A stretch of DNA of 64,000 nt from Ralstonia wenshanensis (GCF_021173085.1 NZ_CP076413.1:2542001-2606000); one strand, 5' to 3'. Counted from the stretch's first letter, positions 18,839-28,157 are shown. Translations and numbers: made by a program. The notes: generated by a model from the sequence alone, not told the origin.

Positions 18839-19533
18839 GCGCGCCGTCGCAGCCCACGATGGTGTTTGAAGGCTTGCGCTGCCAGCACGGCGCGCGCGTT
18901 TTGTTCGAGATTCCGCGCCTGGCGCTGTCGGCCGGACACGCGATTGTCATCACGGGCGCAAACGGTGTCGGCAAGACAACGCTGCTGCGCATGCTGGCCG
19001 GGCTTGCACCCGCCAATGGAGCGACCGTCGATATGGGCCAGGGGCGGCAGGCGCTGTCGCCTTACCCGGCCGAACTGCGCAAGCGGCTGACCTACGTGCA
19101 CCAGCATCCCTATCTGTTCCGCACCTCGGTACGCGCGAATCTTGCCTATGGGCTCACCACGGGCCCACATCGCGTGGCGCGTGCCGAGCTGGCTGAGCGT
19201 GTCGAGGATGCGCTCCGCTGGGCGGGTCTGCAGCACGTGGTGGATGTGCCGCCAGAACGACTGTCCGGCGGCGAAACCCAACGCCTCGCCTTGGCGCGTG
19301 CTCGCGCGCTGCAAACGGATGTGCTGCTGCTCGACGAGCCGACTTCGAACCTGGACGGCGCTGCGCGCGAGCAAGTCATTGCCCTTGTAGGGGAACTGGC
19401 AGCAGAAGGCCGCACGCTGCTGATGGTCTGCCACGACCGCGAACTGATCAACCTGCCCGGCGTGGCCCGCTGGAAACTAGAGCACGTCGAGGGCCAGGGG
19501 CGGCTCGAAATGCGCGGGCACCACGCCGCGTAG
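18835..19533 (+). CDS. tupC: TupC-like ABC transporter ATP-binding protein
   Basis: A 232-residue ABC ATPase with Walker A ITGANGVGKTTLLRML, signature LSGGETQRLALARA and Walker B VLLLDEPTSNLD. It energises the TupB-like permease encoded just before it. The start ATG at 18835 overlaps the permease stop. The 3' end overlaps the convergent pabB-pabC gene by 57 bp. Confidence 0.85.
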   Translation: MSAPSQPTMVFEGLRCQHGARVLFEIPRLALSAGHAIVITGANGVGKTTLLRMLAGLAPANGATVDMGQGRQALSPYPAELRKRLTYVHQHPYLFRTSVRANLAYGLTTGPHRVARAELAERVEDALRWAGLQHVVDVPPERLSGGETQRLALARARALQTDVLLLDEPTSNLDGAAREQVIALVGELAAEGRTLLMVCHDRELINLPGVARWKLEHVEGQGRLEMRGHHAA

Positions 19534-21366
19534 GGCATTACATACGGCGACGGCCTCGGCGCGGGCAACATCGGCGCGCGTGAGCAAACGCTCTTGCAAC
19601 GGCCCATCCAGCCACGGTGAAGCGTCTTTCAACAGCACGGCACGCATCACTCCCGGCAAGACGCCCGCAGACAACGGTGGCGTCCACCACGCACCATCGA
19701 GCTTGACCAGCAACGTGCTGCGCCCGCCTTCGGCCAACGTGCCATCGGCGTTGAAGAACACGGTATCGAATGCACCTTCGCGTTCGGCCGCCTGCCACGC
19801 AGCGTCGTAGCCTGTGCGCAACGTGGTCTTGTGCGTCGGCAGACTGTGGGTGACCTCGCGCGGTTGCGCGGCAACGAGCAGGCGTACCGGCGCATCCCAG
19901 CTCGCATGCAGCGGCGACAAGGGCGCGGCCGATACGTTGGCCGCACCGTTCGGCGTCAGCAACAGGCGCATGCGATAAGCGCCCTCACCTTCCAGCGATG
20001 CGCACATGCGCGCCACGTCATCCGCCAGCGCAGTTCGATCGAAGGGGAAGCCGAAGGCGGCCGCAGAACGCGCCAGCCGCGCCAGATGCCAATCCAGGAG
20101 CGCCACACCATCGCGCGTCGCGCGCATCGTCTCGAACAACGACAGCCCTGGATCGAGCGCCGTCACGAAACGCGCCTTCAGTTGGCACTCCGCGTATTCC
20201 TCATCGGCGATGCTGTCGTGCACGATGCCGGAGCCGATGCCAAGTTCGCCGCTGCGCAGGCCATCAGCGCCAGGCGGACCGAGCACCAACGTGCGGATCG
20301 CCACAGAGAAGCAAGCGTCGCCCATCGCCCGATCATCGACAGGCGCATCGATCCAGCCGATGGCGCCGGTGTACAGGCCACGCGGCTCTGGCTCCAGCGC
20401 CTTGATGATGTCCATCGTCCGCCGCTTGGGCGCCCCCGTAATGGAGCCGCACGGGAACAGCGCACGCAGGCAATCGGCGAGGCCGGTGGCGGGCGGAATC
20501 TCGGCCTCCACGGTCGACGTCATCTGGAGCACGCTGCCGAACGGCGTCACCTCAAACAGCGTCGGCACGCGCACAGAACCCGCACGCGCGAGGCGGCCCA
20601 GATCGTTACGCAACAGGTCGACGATCATCAGGTTCTCGGCGCGGTTCTTCTCGTCGGCGGCCAGTGCAGTGGCACGGGCTTCGTCGATTTCGACATTGCC
20701 AGTGGCAGGCGCGGTGCCCTTCATCGGCCGCGCAACAAGCTGGCCCGCGTGATGAGAGAAGAACAGCTCCGGCGAACACGACAGAATCGCACCGCCCTCC
20801 GGTAGCGCGATGAATGCGCCGTAAGGCACGGGCTGCCGCGCGCGCAGGCGCCGATACAACGCCGCCGGCGCACCAAACGCAGTCATGCGCAGGCGGTATG
20901 TGTAATTGACTTCGTAGGTGTCGCCCGCCGCAATCCAGTCGTGGATGCGCGCGATGGCGTCGGTGTAGGTGGCGTGGTCGGCGCTGGCGGCACAGTCGAA
21001 CAGGCCCGCTGCGCCCGTTGCGTCGGGCCACGCGTCGAACAACGTATCGACTTCTGCCGGCGACAGCACGTCCATTGCGCGAAACAGCAGCACGCGCAGG
21101 CGGCCATCGTGACCAGGCAATGAGGAAGAGATTTCGGTGGAAGCCGGCAGGCCGACCAGCGGCCCACCAAACTCATACGGCGCAACGATCAGGGCATGCA
21201 AACCCTGGCGCCAGGCGGCACGAAGATCATCGTCCAGCCCATCCAGCACGCCGGCCGGCCGGAAGAACTCGCCGGCATAACCGGTGTACCAGCGCGAGCA
21301 CGGCGCGCCGCCCGAGGTGGCATCGTCCAGCAGCGCGAACGGCGCGCCGGCTTCTGGCAACTGCAT
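19477..21366 (-). CDS. pabB: Fused aminodeoxychorismate synthase component I / aminodeoxychorismate lyase (PabB-PabC)
   Basis: This bifunctional enzyme makes p-aminobenzoate for folate: the PabB part aminates chorismate and the PabC part releases pyruvate. The 629-residue protein has a chorismate-binding domain up to about residue 390 (VARPMKGTAP, FPCGSITGAPKRRTMDII, GELGIGSGIVHDS). A PLP lyase domain follows (FETMRA, FFNADGTLAEGGRSTLLVK, LPGVMRAVLL). The start is set at 21366, behind GAGGACGTCGTC. An upstream in-frame ATG at 21477 would add 37 residues, but these are encoded by a non-coding repeat. The glutaminase PabA is not in the window. Confidence 0.92.
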   Translation of the reverse strand: MQLPEAGAPFALLDDATSGGAPCSRWYTGYAGEFFRPAGVLDGLDDDLRAAWRQGLHALIVAPYEFGGPLVGLPASTEISSSLPGHDGRLRVLLFRAMDVLSPAEVDTLFDAWPDATGAAGLFDCAASADHATYTDAIARIHDWIAAGDTYEVNYTYRLRMTAFGAPAALYRRLRARQPVPYGAFIALPEGGAILSCSPELFFSHHAGQLVARPMKGTAPATGNVEIDEARATALAADEKNRAENLMIVDLLRNDLGRLARAGSVRVPTLFEVTPFGSVLQMTSTVEAEIPPATGLADCLRALFPCGSITGAPKRRTMDIIKALEPEPRGLYTGAIGWIDAPVDDRAMGDACFSVAIRTLVLGPPGADGLRSGELGIGSGIVHDSIADEEYAECQLKARFVTALDPGLSLFETMRATRDGVALLDWHLARLARSAAAFGFPFDRTALADDVARMCASLEGEGAYRMRLLLTPNGAANVSAAPLSPLHASWDAPVRLLVAAQPREVTHSLPTHKTTLRTGYDAAWQAAEREGAFDTVFFNADGTLAEGGRSTLLVKLDGAWWTPPLSAGVLPGVMRAVLLKDASPWLDGPLQERLLTRADVARAEAVAVCNALRGVVPAHFEPPLALDVL

Positions 21367-21407
21367 GACGACGTCCTCGGTTATCAATAATCTGACGCTT
21401 TCGGAAG

Positions 21408-21516
21408 CTCTGAAAAGCGTAGCGAGCGCCCCGAGGTTGGTTCGAGAAGCGCAGCCGTACATGGGTACGGTGAGCATCGCAGGACCAAGATCGGGGCGCG
21501 CAGTAGCTTTGCAGAG
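21408..21516 (-). repeat. Structured dispersed repeat, copy 1 (3' of dnaJ)
   Basis: A 109-bp imperfect palindrome that starts 1 nt after the dnaJ stop codon. Outer arms are CTCTGcAAAGC / GCTTTtCAGAG, then GCGCCCCGA / TCGGGGCGC, with an inner hairpin CCGTAC-CCAT-GTACGG. A second copy in the same orientation relative to its upstream gene lies at 39213-39329. There is no trailing U-run, so it is not a standard intrinsic terminator. Confidence 0.85.
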
Positions 21517-21517
21517 T

Positions 21518-22666
21518 TTACGAGGAGAAAAAGTTCTTCACCTTGTCTAGCCACGACTGCTCTTGCGGGCTGTGCCGCGAGCCGCCTTCGTGCACGGACT
21601 TGTCGAACTGCTTGAGCAGATCCTTCTGGTGCTCCGTCAGCTTGACCGGCGTCTCGATGTTGATGTGCACGTAAAGATCGCCTGCATAGCCCGAGCGCAC
21701 GCCCTTGATGCCCTTGCCGCGCAGGCGGAACGTCTTTCCAGCCTGCGTGCCTTCGGGCACCGTGAACGAAGCGCGACCACCCAGCGTCGGCACTTCGATG
21801 TCGCCGCCAATGGCTGCCGTCGCAAACGAAATCGGCATCTGGCAGTGCAGATCATCGCCGTCGCGCTCGAACACCGGGTGCTGCTTGATGTGGATTTCCA
21901 CATACAGATCGCCCGGGGGGCCGCCGTTGATGCCCGGCTCGCCGTTGCCCGACGAACGGATGCGCATGCCTTCGTCGATGCCGGCCGGAATCTTCACTTC
22001 CAGCGTCTTCTGGCTCTTCAGCTTGCCCTGGCCGTGGCACTTGGTACACGGCTTGGGGATGTACTTGCCGCTGCCGTGGCACTTCGGACACGTCTGCTGC
22101 ATCGTGAAGAAACCCTGCGACACACGCACCTGACCGGCACCGTGACAGGTCGGGCACGTCTCCACGCTTGAGCCGGGCTCGGCGCCCTTGCCGTGGCAGT
22201 GGTCGCACTCGTCCCAGTGCGGCACGCGGATCTGCGTGTCGTAGCCGTGCGCGGCCTGCTCCAGCGTGATCTCCATGCTGTAGCGCAGGTCTGCGCCGCG
22301 ATACATCTGTGGGCCGCCACCGCGGCGCCCGCCCTGGCCCTGGGCCTGACCGAAGATGTCGCCAAAGATGTCGCCAAAGGCCTCGGCAAAGCCGCCGCCA
22401 AAACCTGCTCCGCCCGCGCCAAAGCCGCCCGCCATATTCGGGTCGACACCCGCGTGGCCGTATTGGTCGTAGGCAGCCTTCTTCTCAGCGTCGGAGAGCA
22501 TCTCGTAGGCCTCTTTGGCCTCCTTGAACTTGTCTTCCGCTTCCTTGCTGTCCGGATTGCGGTCCGGGTGGTACTTCATCGCGAGCTTGCGATACGCCTT
22601 CTTGATCTCGTCGTCGCTCGCGTTCTTACCCACCCCGAGCACTTCGTAGTAATCACGTTTTGCCAT
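21518..22666 (-). CDS. dnaJ: Chaperone DnaJ (Hsp40)
   Basis: DnaJ delivers unfolded proteins to DnaK and stimulates its ATPase. The 382-residue protein has an N-terminal J domain with the HPD motif ([20 protein letters not shown]) and a Gly/Phe-rich linker (about 75-115). Four zinc-finger repeats follow ([32 protein letters not shown]), then the C-terminal substrate-binding domain. Lengths match type I DnaJ. It follows dnaK on the same strand, but an intrinsic terminator lies between them, which probably lowers DnaJ relative to DnaK. Confidence 0.98.
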   Translation of the reverse strand: MAKRDYYEVLGVGKNASDDEIKKAYRKLAMKYHPDRNPDSKEAEDKFKEAKEAYEMLSDAEKKAAYDQYGHAGVDPNMAGGFGAGGAGFGGGFAEAFGDIFGDIFGQAQGQGGRRGGGPQMYRGADLRYSMEITLEQAAHGYDTQIRVPHWDECDHCHGKGAEPGSSVETCPTCHGAGQVRVSQGFFTMQQTCPKCHGSGKYIPKPCTKCHGQGKLKSQKTLEVKIPAGIDEGMRIRSSGNGEPGINGGPPGDLYVEIHIKQHPVFERDGDDLHCQMPISFATAAIGGDIEVPTLGGRASFTVPEGTQAGKTFRLRGKGIKGVRSGYAGDLYVHINIETPVKLTEHQKDLLKQFDKSVHEGGSRHSPQEQSWLDKVKNFFSS

Positions 22667-22709
22667 GGTGGCTTCAGTCGTCGCCTGTTTTTACTGCGTG
22701 TCGAATAGC

Positions 22710-22767
22710 AAAAAAGCCGAGCGTGACATCAGGTGCGTCCCGCACAACCCGATGGTCACTGCCCGGC
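22710..22767 (-). terminator. Intrinsic terminator between dnaK and dnaJ
   Basis: Read on the minus strand, GCCGGGC-a-GTGAC(c)ATC(g)GG can pair with CCtGATGTCAC-GCTCGGC. This gives a long stem with one bulge and G-U pairs, and six T follow at once. It sits in the 134-bp gap between dnaK and dnaJ. No separate dnaJ promoter is evident after it, so partial read-through is likely. Confidence 0.7.
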
Positions 22768-22800
22768 GTACCCTCACGTCCGCCTGGCGGACGATCTGGC

Positions 22801-24756
22801 TTACTTCTTGTCGTTCACTTCCTTGAACTCGGCGTCGACGACGTTATCGTCGTGCGGTGCGCCTTGTCCGGCTTGCGCGCCTGCCTGGGCACCGGCAGCG
22901 GCTTGTTCCGCACCGCCGGCCTCGCCCTTGGCTTGCATGTCGGCATAGACCTTCTCGCCGAGCTTCTGCGAGGCGGTTGCCAGCGCTTCGGTCTTGGCGT
23001 CGATCGCGGCCTTGTCCGTGCCCTTCAGGGTCTCTTCAAGTTCCTTGATCGCGGCTTCGATCTTGTCCTTCTCGCCAGCTTCCAGCTTGTCGCCGTACTC
23101 GCCCAGTGCCTTCTTGGTCGAGTGCACCAGCGCCTCACCCTGGTTACGGGAGTCGACCAGTTCGCGCAGCTTCTTGTCTTCCTCGGCGTTGGCCTCGGCG
23201 TCCTTCACCATGCGCTCGATCTCGGCTTCCGACAGGCCGGAGCTTGCCTTGATCGTGATCTTGTTTTCCTTGCCGGTCGCCTTGTCCTTGGCGCCCACGT
23301 GCAGGATGCCGTTGGCGTCGATGTCGAACGACACTTCAATCTGCGGCGTGCCGCGCGGTGCCGGCGGAATGCCCTCGAGGTTGAATTCGCCCAGCATCTT
23401 GTTGCCGGAGGCCATCTCGCGCTCGCCCTGGTAGACCTTGATCGTCACGGCCGGCTGGTTGTCGTCAGCGGTCGAGAAGGTCTGCGAGAACTTGGTCGGG
23501 ATGGTCGTGTTCTTGCCGATCATCTTGGTCATCACGCCACCCAGCGTTTCGATGCCCAGCGACAGCGGCGTCACATCCAGCAGCAGCACGTCGGTACGGT
23601 CACCACCCAGCACCTGACCCTGGATGGCAGCGCCCACGGCAACGGCCTCGTCCGGGTTCACGTCCTTGCGGGCTTCCTTGCCGAAGAACTCCTTCACCTT
23701 CTCCTGCACCTTCGGCATACGCGTCATGCCGCCAACCAGGATCACGTCGTGGATGTCCGACACCTTCACGCCGGCATCCTTGATGGCGGTGCGGCACGGA
23801 TCGATCGTACGGGCGATCAGGTCTTCGACCAGCGCTTCGAGCTTGGCGCGCGTGATCTTCAGGTTCAAGTGCTTCGGGCCCGAGGCATCGGCCGTGATGT
23901 ACGGCAGGTTGATTTCGGTCTGTTGCGTGCTCGACAGCTCGATCTTGGCCTTTTCAGCGGCTTCCTTCAGGCGTTGCAGCGCGAGCACGTCCTTCGACAG
24001 ATCAACGCCCTGCTCCTTCTTGAACTCGCCGATGATGTAATCGATGATGCGCTGGTCGAAGTCTTCGCCGCCCAGGAACGTATCGCCGTTGGTCGACAGC
24101 ACTTCGAACTGCTTCTCGCCGTCCACGTCGGCAATCTCGATGATCGAGATGTCGAACGTACCGCCGCCCAGGTCATACACGGCGATCTTGCGATCGCCCT
24201 TCTCGTTCTTGTCCAGGCCGAATGCCAGCGCAGCCGCGGTCGGCTCATTGATGATGCGCTTGACGTCCAGACCGGCGATGCGGCCGGCATCCTTGGTGGC
24301 TTGGCGCTGCGAATCGTTGAAGTAGGCCGGCACCGTGATCACGGCTTCGGTCACTTCCTCGCCCAGGTAGTCCTCGGCGGTCTTCTTCATCTTGCGCAGG
24401 GTTTCGGCCGAGATTTGCGGCGGTGCCAGCTTCTGGCCGCGCACTTCCACCCAGGCGTCGCCGTTGTCGGCCTTGGTGATGGTGTACGGCATCAGGCCGA
24501 TGTCCTTCTGGACTTCCTTCTCTTCAAACTTGCGGCCGATCAGGCGCTTGACGGCGTACAGCGTGTTCTTCGGGTTGGTCACCGCCTGGCGCTTGGCCGG
24601 GGCACCGACCAGGATCTCGCCGTCTTCCATGTAGGCGATGATCGACGGGGTGGTGCGAGCGCCTTCTGCGTTCTCGATCACCTTGGGGGTGTTGCCCTCC
24701 ATGATGGCGACGCAGCTGTTGGTGGTACCAAGGTCGATACCGATGATTTTGCCCAT
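22801..24756 (-). CDS. dnaK: Chaperone DnaK (Hsp70)
   Basis: DnaK is the central ATP-dependent folding chaperone. The 651-residue protein has the N-terminal phosphate loop [12 protein letters not shown], the ATPase blocks [16 protein letters not shown] and [13 protein letters not shown], the interdomain linker [16 protein letters not shown] and a substrate-binding domain. The acidic C-terminus is [13 protein letters not shown]. Length matches the family. A sigma-32 promoter lies about 55 bp upstream. The opposite strand carries a very long open frame that is a codon-bias shadow. Confidence 0.98.
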   Translation of the reverse strand: MGKIIGIDLGTTNSCVAIMEGNTPKVIENAEGARTTPSIIAYMEDGEILVGAPAKRQAVTNPKNTLYAVKRLIGRKFEEKEVQKDIGLMPYTITKADNGDAWVEVRGQKLAPPQISAETLRKMKKTAEDYLGEEVTEAVITVPAYFNDSQRQATKDAGRIAGLDVKRIINEPTAAALAFGLDKNEKGDRKIAVYDLGGGTFDISIIEIADVDGEKQFEVLSTNGDTFLGGEDFDQRIIDYIIGEFKKEQGVDLSKDVLALQRLKEAAEKAKIELSSTQQTEINLPYITADASGPKHLNLKITRAKLEALVEDLIARTIDPCRTAIKDAGVKVSDIHDVILVGGMTRMPKVQEKVKEFFGKEARKDVNPDEAVAVGAAIQGQVLGGDRTDVLLLDVTPLSLGIETLGGVMTKMIGKNTTIPTKFSQTFSTADDNQPAVTIKVYQGEREMASGNKMLGEFNLEGIPPAPRGTPQIEVSFDIDANGILHVGAKDKATGKENKITIKASSGLSEAEIERMVKDAEANAEEDKKLRELVDSRNQGEALVHSTKKALGEYGDKLEAGEKDKIEAAIKELEETLKGTDKAAIDAKTEALATASQKLGEKVYADMQAKGEAGGAEQAAAGAQAGAQAGQGAPHDDNVVDAEFKEVNDKK

Positions 24757-24810
24757 GTTCTTGCTCCTCGAATCTGGTGTCAGGACTGCACTGAATACAA
24801 ACTTGGATCG

Positions 24811-24839
24811 GATGTGGGAGTGCCGTCCGGCTTTTCAAG
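24811..24839 (-). promoter_or_regulatory. Sigma-32 heat-shock promoter of dnaK
   Basis: On the minus strand CTTGAAA (24833-24839) is followed after 14 bp by CCCACATC (24811-24818). This closely matches the sigma-32 consensus CTTGAAA-N11-16-CCCCATNT. Predicted transcription start is near 24803, leaving a leader of about 47 nt before the dnaK ATG. Confidence 0.85.
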
Positions 24840-25020
24840 GCCGAATTTTGAAAAGTTGAGCATTTTGGCCGGTTTTTCTTGGGAAAGCACCCGAAAACGT
24901 GCGCTCCCTGGCAAAAACGCGCGTTTTGAACGCCCAGAGCCGCAAACCGGGCAAAAAAGGTGTGGGTGTTACCCTTGGGCGCATTGCCACTCGCCGGACG
25001 CCAACCCGGCTTTTGCGCCC

Positions 25021-26322
25021 ATGCCTTTGCATCCTCTCCGATCCATTCTTGGCGCTGCCCTGCTTGCCGCATGCGCCGTGCCCTCTGCCGATGCCGCCGT
25101 TGCCCTGCTCCAGCCCTCCCGCCGCGTCAACGCCAACCAGCCCTTCACCCTGACCCTCGTCATTTCGGGCGATGCCGCCCAGCGCAGCTATGCCGTGCCG
25201 GCCAAGTTACGCGTAACGGCCAGCGCTGACCTGCAGGGGCCCGTGGAAGTGATTCTCGATCGACACAATGCTGGCGCCGAAACCCTGCACCTGCGTCCGG
25301 GCCAAGTCCGCACCGTCGCCTACACCGGCACGCTGCCCGAGGTGCTGCGCGGCACGGTTCGGATCGATGTGCCGGATCTCGATGCGGCACCCGTTCTGGT
25401 GACGCTCGTGCGCGGCACAGACGCCCCGCAGATTGCCGCCGATGGCGCCCCCACTGGCGCAGCCCGCAACGCCGCCGCCGAAGCGACCCGCCCCGGGGGT
25501 GCGCTGGGCACCAACCCGAGCGCCCCCGCTGCCAGTGCAGCTGCTACTGCGACTCCGCCCACTCCCGTCGCAGTTGCTGGCAGTGGCGAGGCATCCCGCC
25601 CGCCCGAAGACACCGCACGCCTGACTTTCCACGAACCCATGTTCGCCGCAGTGGGCGCGCATGGGGGCCTGAACGCCAAGTTCCAGTTGAGCTTCAAGTT
25701 TCGGATTTTTCAGCCAGAGAACCCGGCATCGGCAGCGCTGCTGGATAACGTGTACTTCGGTTATACGCAGTTCTCGCTGTGGGATGTGGGCAAGGAATCG
25801 GCGCCGTTCCGCGATACGAACTACCGGCCCAGCGTGTTCTATTACCGGCCCGATACGGGCATCCATGGCGGCGCCCTCACGCGGCTATCGTTCGCGGGCG
25901 GCATCGAGCACGAGTCGAACGGCCGCGACGGCGACGCCTCGCGCGCCATCAACACCGTGTTTGTACGCCCGACGTTTCACTTTGGTGACCTGAACGATTA
26001 CCACTGGAAGTTCGAGCCGAAGCTGTACGCGTACCTCACGCGCACCGGCAACACCGATATCGCGCACTACCGGGGTTTTGGGGATTTCCGCGTGTCCTAT
26101 GGCGCCCCCAACGGCTGGGAATTGGCCGCCACGCTGCGCAAAGGCACCCGCAAGGCCTACGGCAGCGTCGACGCGCAATTGACGTATCCGATGAGCCGGA
26201 TCTTTACCGGCACGGCTGGCTACCTGTTCATCCAGTATTTCACCGGCTACGGCGAGAGCCTGCTCGACTACAACCACAAGCTGGGCTCGCAGTTGCGCGT
26301 CGGGTACAGCCTCTCGCGATAG
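25021..26322 (+). CDS. pldA: Outer membrane phospholipase A (OMPLA family)
   Basis: OMPLA hydrolyses phospholipids in the outer membrane when lipid asymmetry is disturbed. The 433-residue protein has a signal peptide (about 1-25, ending ADA). An Ig-like N-terminal extension follows (about 26-140), then an Ala/Pro-rich linker (about 150-200). The beta-barrel domain (from about residue 203) contains the active-site motif GGIEHESNGRDG with the catalytic His-x-Ser. The N-terminal extension is longer than in E. coli PldA. Start ATG at 25021 gives the signal peptide; upstream frame extension is an artefact over dnaK. Confidence 0.9.
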   Translation: MPLHPLRSILGAALLAACAVPSADAAVALLQPSRRVNANQPFTLTLVISGDAAQRSYAVPAKLRVTASADLQGPVEVILDRHNAGAETLHLRPGQVRTVAYTGTLPEVLRGTVRIDVPDLDAAPVLVTLVRGTDAPQIAADGAPTGAARNAAAEATRPGGALGTNPSAPAASAAATATPPTPVAVAGSGEASRPPEDTARLTFHEPMFAAVGAHGGLNAKFQLSFKFRIFQPENPASAALLDNVYFGYTQFSLWDVGKESAPFRDTNYRPSVFYYRPDTGIHGGALTRLSFAGGIEHESNGRDGDASRAINTVFVRPTFHFGDLNDYHWKFEPKLYAYLTRTGNTDIAHYRGFGDFRVSYGAPNGWELAATLRKGTRKAYGSVDAQLTYPMSRIFTGTAGYLFIQYFTGYGESLLDYNHKLGSQLRVGYSLSR

Positions 26323-26334
26323 GACGCCGCCGGC

Positions 26335-26742
26335 TTAGAGCGTGTGCTGGCCGCTGGCCTCGGGCTGGAACGCAACGCGATCGATGCGCAAGGAGCGCTG
26401 TGCGCCATTGGGCGCCGAGTATTTGACCGACTTGCCCGCACGCGCACCCAGCAGCGCCGCGCCCATCGGCGAGAGCACTGACAGTTTGGCCGACGTCACG
26501 TTGGCGTCTTCCGGGTAGACGAGCGTCCACTCTTGTTCGGCGCCGGCGTCATCCACCACGCACACGACCGAGTTCATGGTCACCACATCGGCGGGAATCT
26601 TGTTGCCGGGCACCACGTTGGCACGAGCAATGAGGTCGTCGACCAGATCGGCCAGCGGTGAGTTGTTGCCCGCGCGAGTGGCGGCATTCTCCAGACGGGT
26701 GAGGTCCAGCTCAGTCAGGTAGATGGTGGCTGCTTTGGACAT
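26335..26742 (-). CDS. rnk: Rnk-type nucleoside diphosphate kinase regulator (GreA/GreB C-terminal fold)
   Basis: A 135-residue protein with an N-terminal short helix region (LTELDLTRLENAA) and a C-terminal GreA/GreB FKBP-like domain (about 45-135). The C-terminal domain contains NSVVCVVDDAG, TLVYPEDANVTSAKLSVLSP and GAALLGARAGKSV. It lacks the long coiled-coil of Gre factors, so it fits Rnk, an RNA-polymerase-binding regulator. AGGAGATCGTC precedes the ATG, supporting this start. It converges with pldA, 12 bp apart. Confidence 0.9.
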   Translation of the reverse strand: MSKAATIYLTELDLTRLENAATRAGNNSPLADLVDDLIARANVVPGNKIPADVVTMNSVVCVVDDAGAEQEWTLVYPEDANVTSAKLSVLSPMGAALLGARAGKSVKYSAPNGAQRSLRIDRVAFQPEASGQHTL

Positions 26743-26781
26743 GACGATCTCCTACAGGTCAATGTTCAACACGAGGCAAAA

Positions 26782-26820
26782 CCGCTGCCGATGGCCTTAC
26801 GGGCCAATGCAACGCAGCGG
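26782..26820. repeat. Nested hairpin in the gap upstream of rnk
   Basis: CCGCTGC (26782-26788) pairs with GCAGCGG (26814-26820), enclosing TGGCC-ttacg-GGCCA. It lies 40 bp upstream of rnk, possibly in its leader. I see nothing else definable in the 26743-26918 gap. Confidence 0.45.
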
Positions 26821-26918
26821 CAAGAACACCAGCGGGCGCATAGGCCGGCCGGCGGTGATACGAAGCCGAAACTTCTGGGGGAGTAGGGAGAGCCCGGCGG
26901 CAACGTGCCGCAAGGGCA

Positions 26919-27059
26919 CTAGAACAACCGCCGGGCGGCGGCAATGGCCGCGTTCATCGCCTGGGCGGCGCGCGGCGAAGTGCGCGCCACGCGCTTGGGG
27001 CGCACAGCACGGAAAGACGAAGAGATAAGAAAGGCCGCAGCCACCGGCATCGACGTCAT
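26919..27059 (-). CDS. Possible small basic protein (46 aa)
   Basis: A short frame begins 13 bp after the thioredoxin-like gene and encodes 46 residues. It has a hydrophobic start (MTSMPVAAAFLISSSF), an arginine-rich middle and an alanine-rich end. There is no recognisable family and no good Shine-Dalgarno. High GC content makes chance frames common, so it may not be a gene. It is listed because the gap is otherwise about 330 bp long. Confidence 0.25.
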   Translation of the reverse strand: MTSMPVAAAFLISSSFRAVRPKRVARTSPRAAQAMNAAIAAARRLF

Positions 27060-27072
27060 GATGGTCGCTGCC

Positions 27073-27498
27073 TCAGATGAGCGGCTTGCCGGCCAGCTTG
27101 TTGCGCGCATTGGCAACGGCGGCGGCAAATTGCGCGTGGCCATGCCAGCCGGTCGCCCGGCCGAGCTTCTTGCCACGATGGAAAAACATGAACACCGGAA
27201 TACCGTGCAGGCCAAAGCGCTGGCCCAGCTGAGGGTGCGCATAGACGTTCGCGTGCAGCCAGTTCAGCCCAAGCTCACGCACGGCGGCCGGTTGCGCGAG
27301 CATGGCCTTCTTGGCCATCTCGCAGTTGAAGCAATCGACGCCCCAGAAGAACACGCACACGAGCGCATCGCCCGCCGCCGCAATGGCTGCGTCGAAGGTC
27401 TCTGTGTTCACCTCGCGCATGCCAAACGCCGCGAATGCGGTCTTGTCGACCGGGATCGCGCCGTTGGCGTATTGCGAAGTGGTTGCGTTCTGGATCAC
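27073..27498 (-). CDS. Thioredoxin-family protein
   Basis: A 141-residue thioredoxin-fold protein with the active site GVDCFNCEMAK (CFNC rather than CGPC) and the cis-proline region HGIPVFMFFHRGKKLG. No signal peptide, so probably cytoplasmic. It begins with GTG 11 bp after grpE and is probably in the same transcript. An ATG 26 codons later is an alternative start that would still keep the whole fold. The physiological partner is unknown; proximity to grpE suggests a stress role (inference). Confidence 0.85.
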   Translation of the reverse strand: MIQNATTSQYANGAIPVDKTAFAAFGMREVNTETFDAAIAAAGDALVCVFFWGVDCFNCEMAKKAMLAQPAAVRELGLNWLHANVYAHPQLGQRFGLHGIPVFMFFHRGKKLGRATGWHGHAQFAAAVANARNKLAGKPLI

Positions 27499-27509
27499 GG
27501 GGCGTGGGC

Positions 27510-28157
27510 TTACTTGGGCGCCGCCACCGTCACGAGGGCCGGGCGCAGCACGCGGTCGGCCAGCGTGTAGCCACGCTGCAGAACAGCGACCACCGTATTG
27601 GCTTCCTGATCGGCCGGCACCATCGAGATGGCTTGATGGCGATGCGGATCAAACTTTTCGCCCACCGGGTTCAGCTCGGTGACGCGGCCCTTTTCGAATG
27701 CGGCGTACAGCTGCTTGAGGGTCAGCTCAACACCCTCGCGCAGCTTGGTGGCGTCGCCCGAGGTGTCCGCCAAGGCGGCCTGCAGGCTGTCCATCACGGG
27801 CAGCAGGTATTCGGCGAAGCCTTCGATGGCGAACTTGTGAGCCTTAGCCACGTCTTCCTGACCACGGCGGCGGATGTTCTCGCCTTCGGCCGTTGCGCGC
27901 GCCCAGTTTTCATAATTCTGGCGCGCCTTTTCTTCAGCAGCTTCCAGTTGGCGGCGCAGTTCTGCGACGTCCATGTCGGCCACGGCTTCTGCCACGGCGG
28001 CTTCGTCACCAGCGACGGCCTGGGCGTCGGCGCTCGCGCGCTGAGCCTGGCTCGAATAAGCGTGGGCCGCCTGGCCCGTCGCCGACTGGTTCGGCTGGGT
28101 GGCTTGGGTGTCCGCTGGCATGTCCGAGTTCGAGGAGGTGTCCGAAGTGTGTTTCAT
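27510..28157 (-). CDS. grpE: Nucleotide exchange factor GrpE
   Basis: GrpE releases ADP from DnaK. The 215-residue protein has an Ala/Gln-rich N-terminus, a long coiled-coil (about 60-110, [20 protein letters not shown]) and the family signature [20 protein letters not shown]. The beta-domain ends in [15 protein letters not shown]. Start ATG at 28157 chosen; an in-frame start nine codons upstream falls close to the end of the heat-shock promoter leader and is not needed. A near-consensus sigma-32 promoter precedes it. Confidence 0.96.
   Translation of the reverse strand: MKHTSDTSSNSDMPADTQATQPNQSATGQAAHAYSSQAQRASADAQAVAGDEAAVAEAVADMDVAELRRQLEAAEEKARQNYENWARATAEGENIRRRGQEDVAKAHKFAIEGFAEYLLPVMDSLQAALADTSGDATKLREGVELTLKQLYAAFEKGRVTELNPVGEKFDPHRHQAISMVPADQEANTVVAVLQRGYTLADRVLRPALVTVAAPK

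Noticed and set aside
22660-24760. Very long plus-strand open frame (part of a 1220-codon frame) opposite dnaK
   Set aside because: It is the antisense of the conserved dnaK gene; GC-rich third positions remove stops on the opposite strand. Only its last third (from 25021) is a real gene, pldA.
24757-25020. CIRCE element expected for HrcA control of dnaK
   Set aside because: No TTAGCACTC-type inverted repeat is present upstream of dnaK, grpE or dnaJ; only sigma-32 promoter elements are seen.
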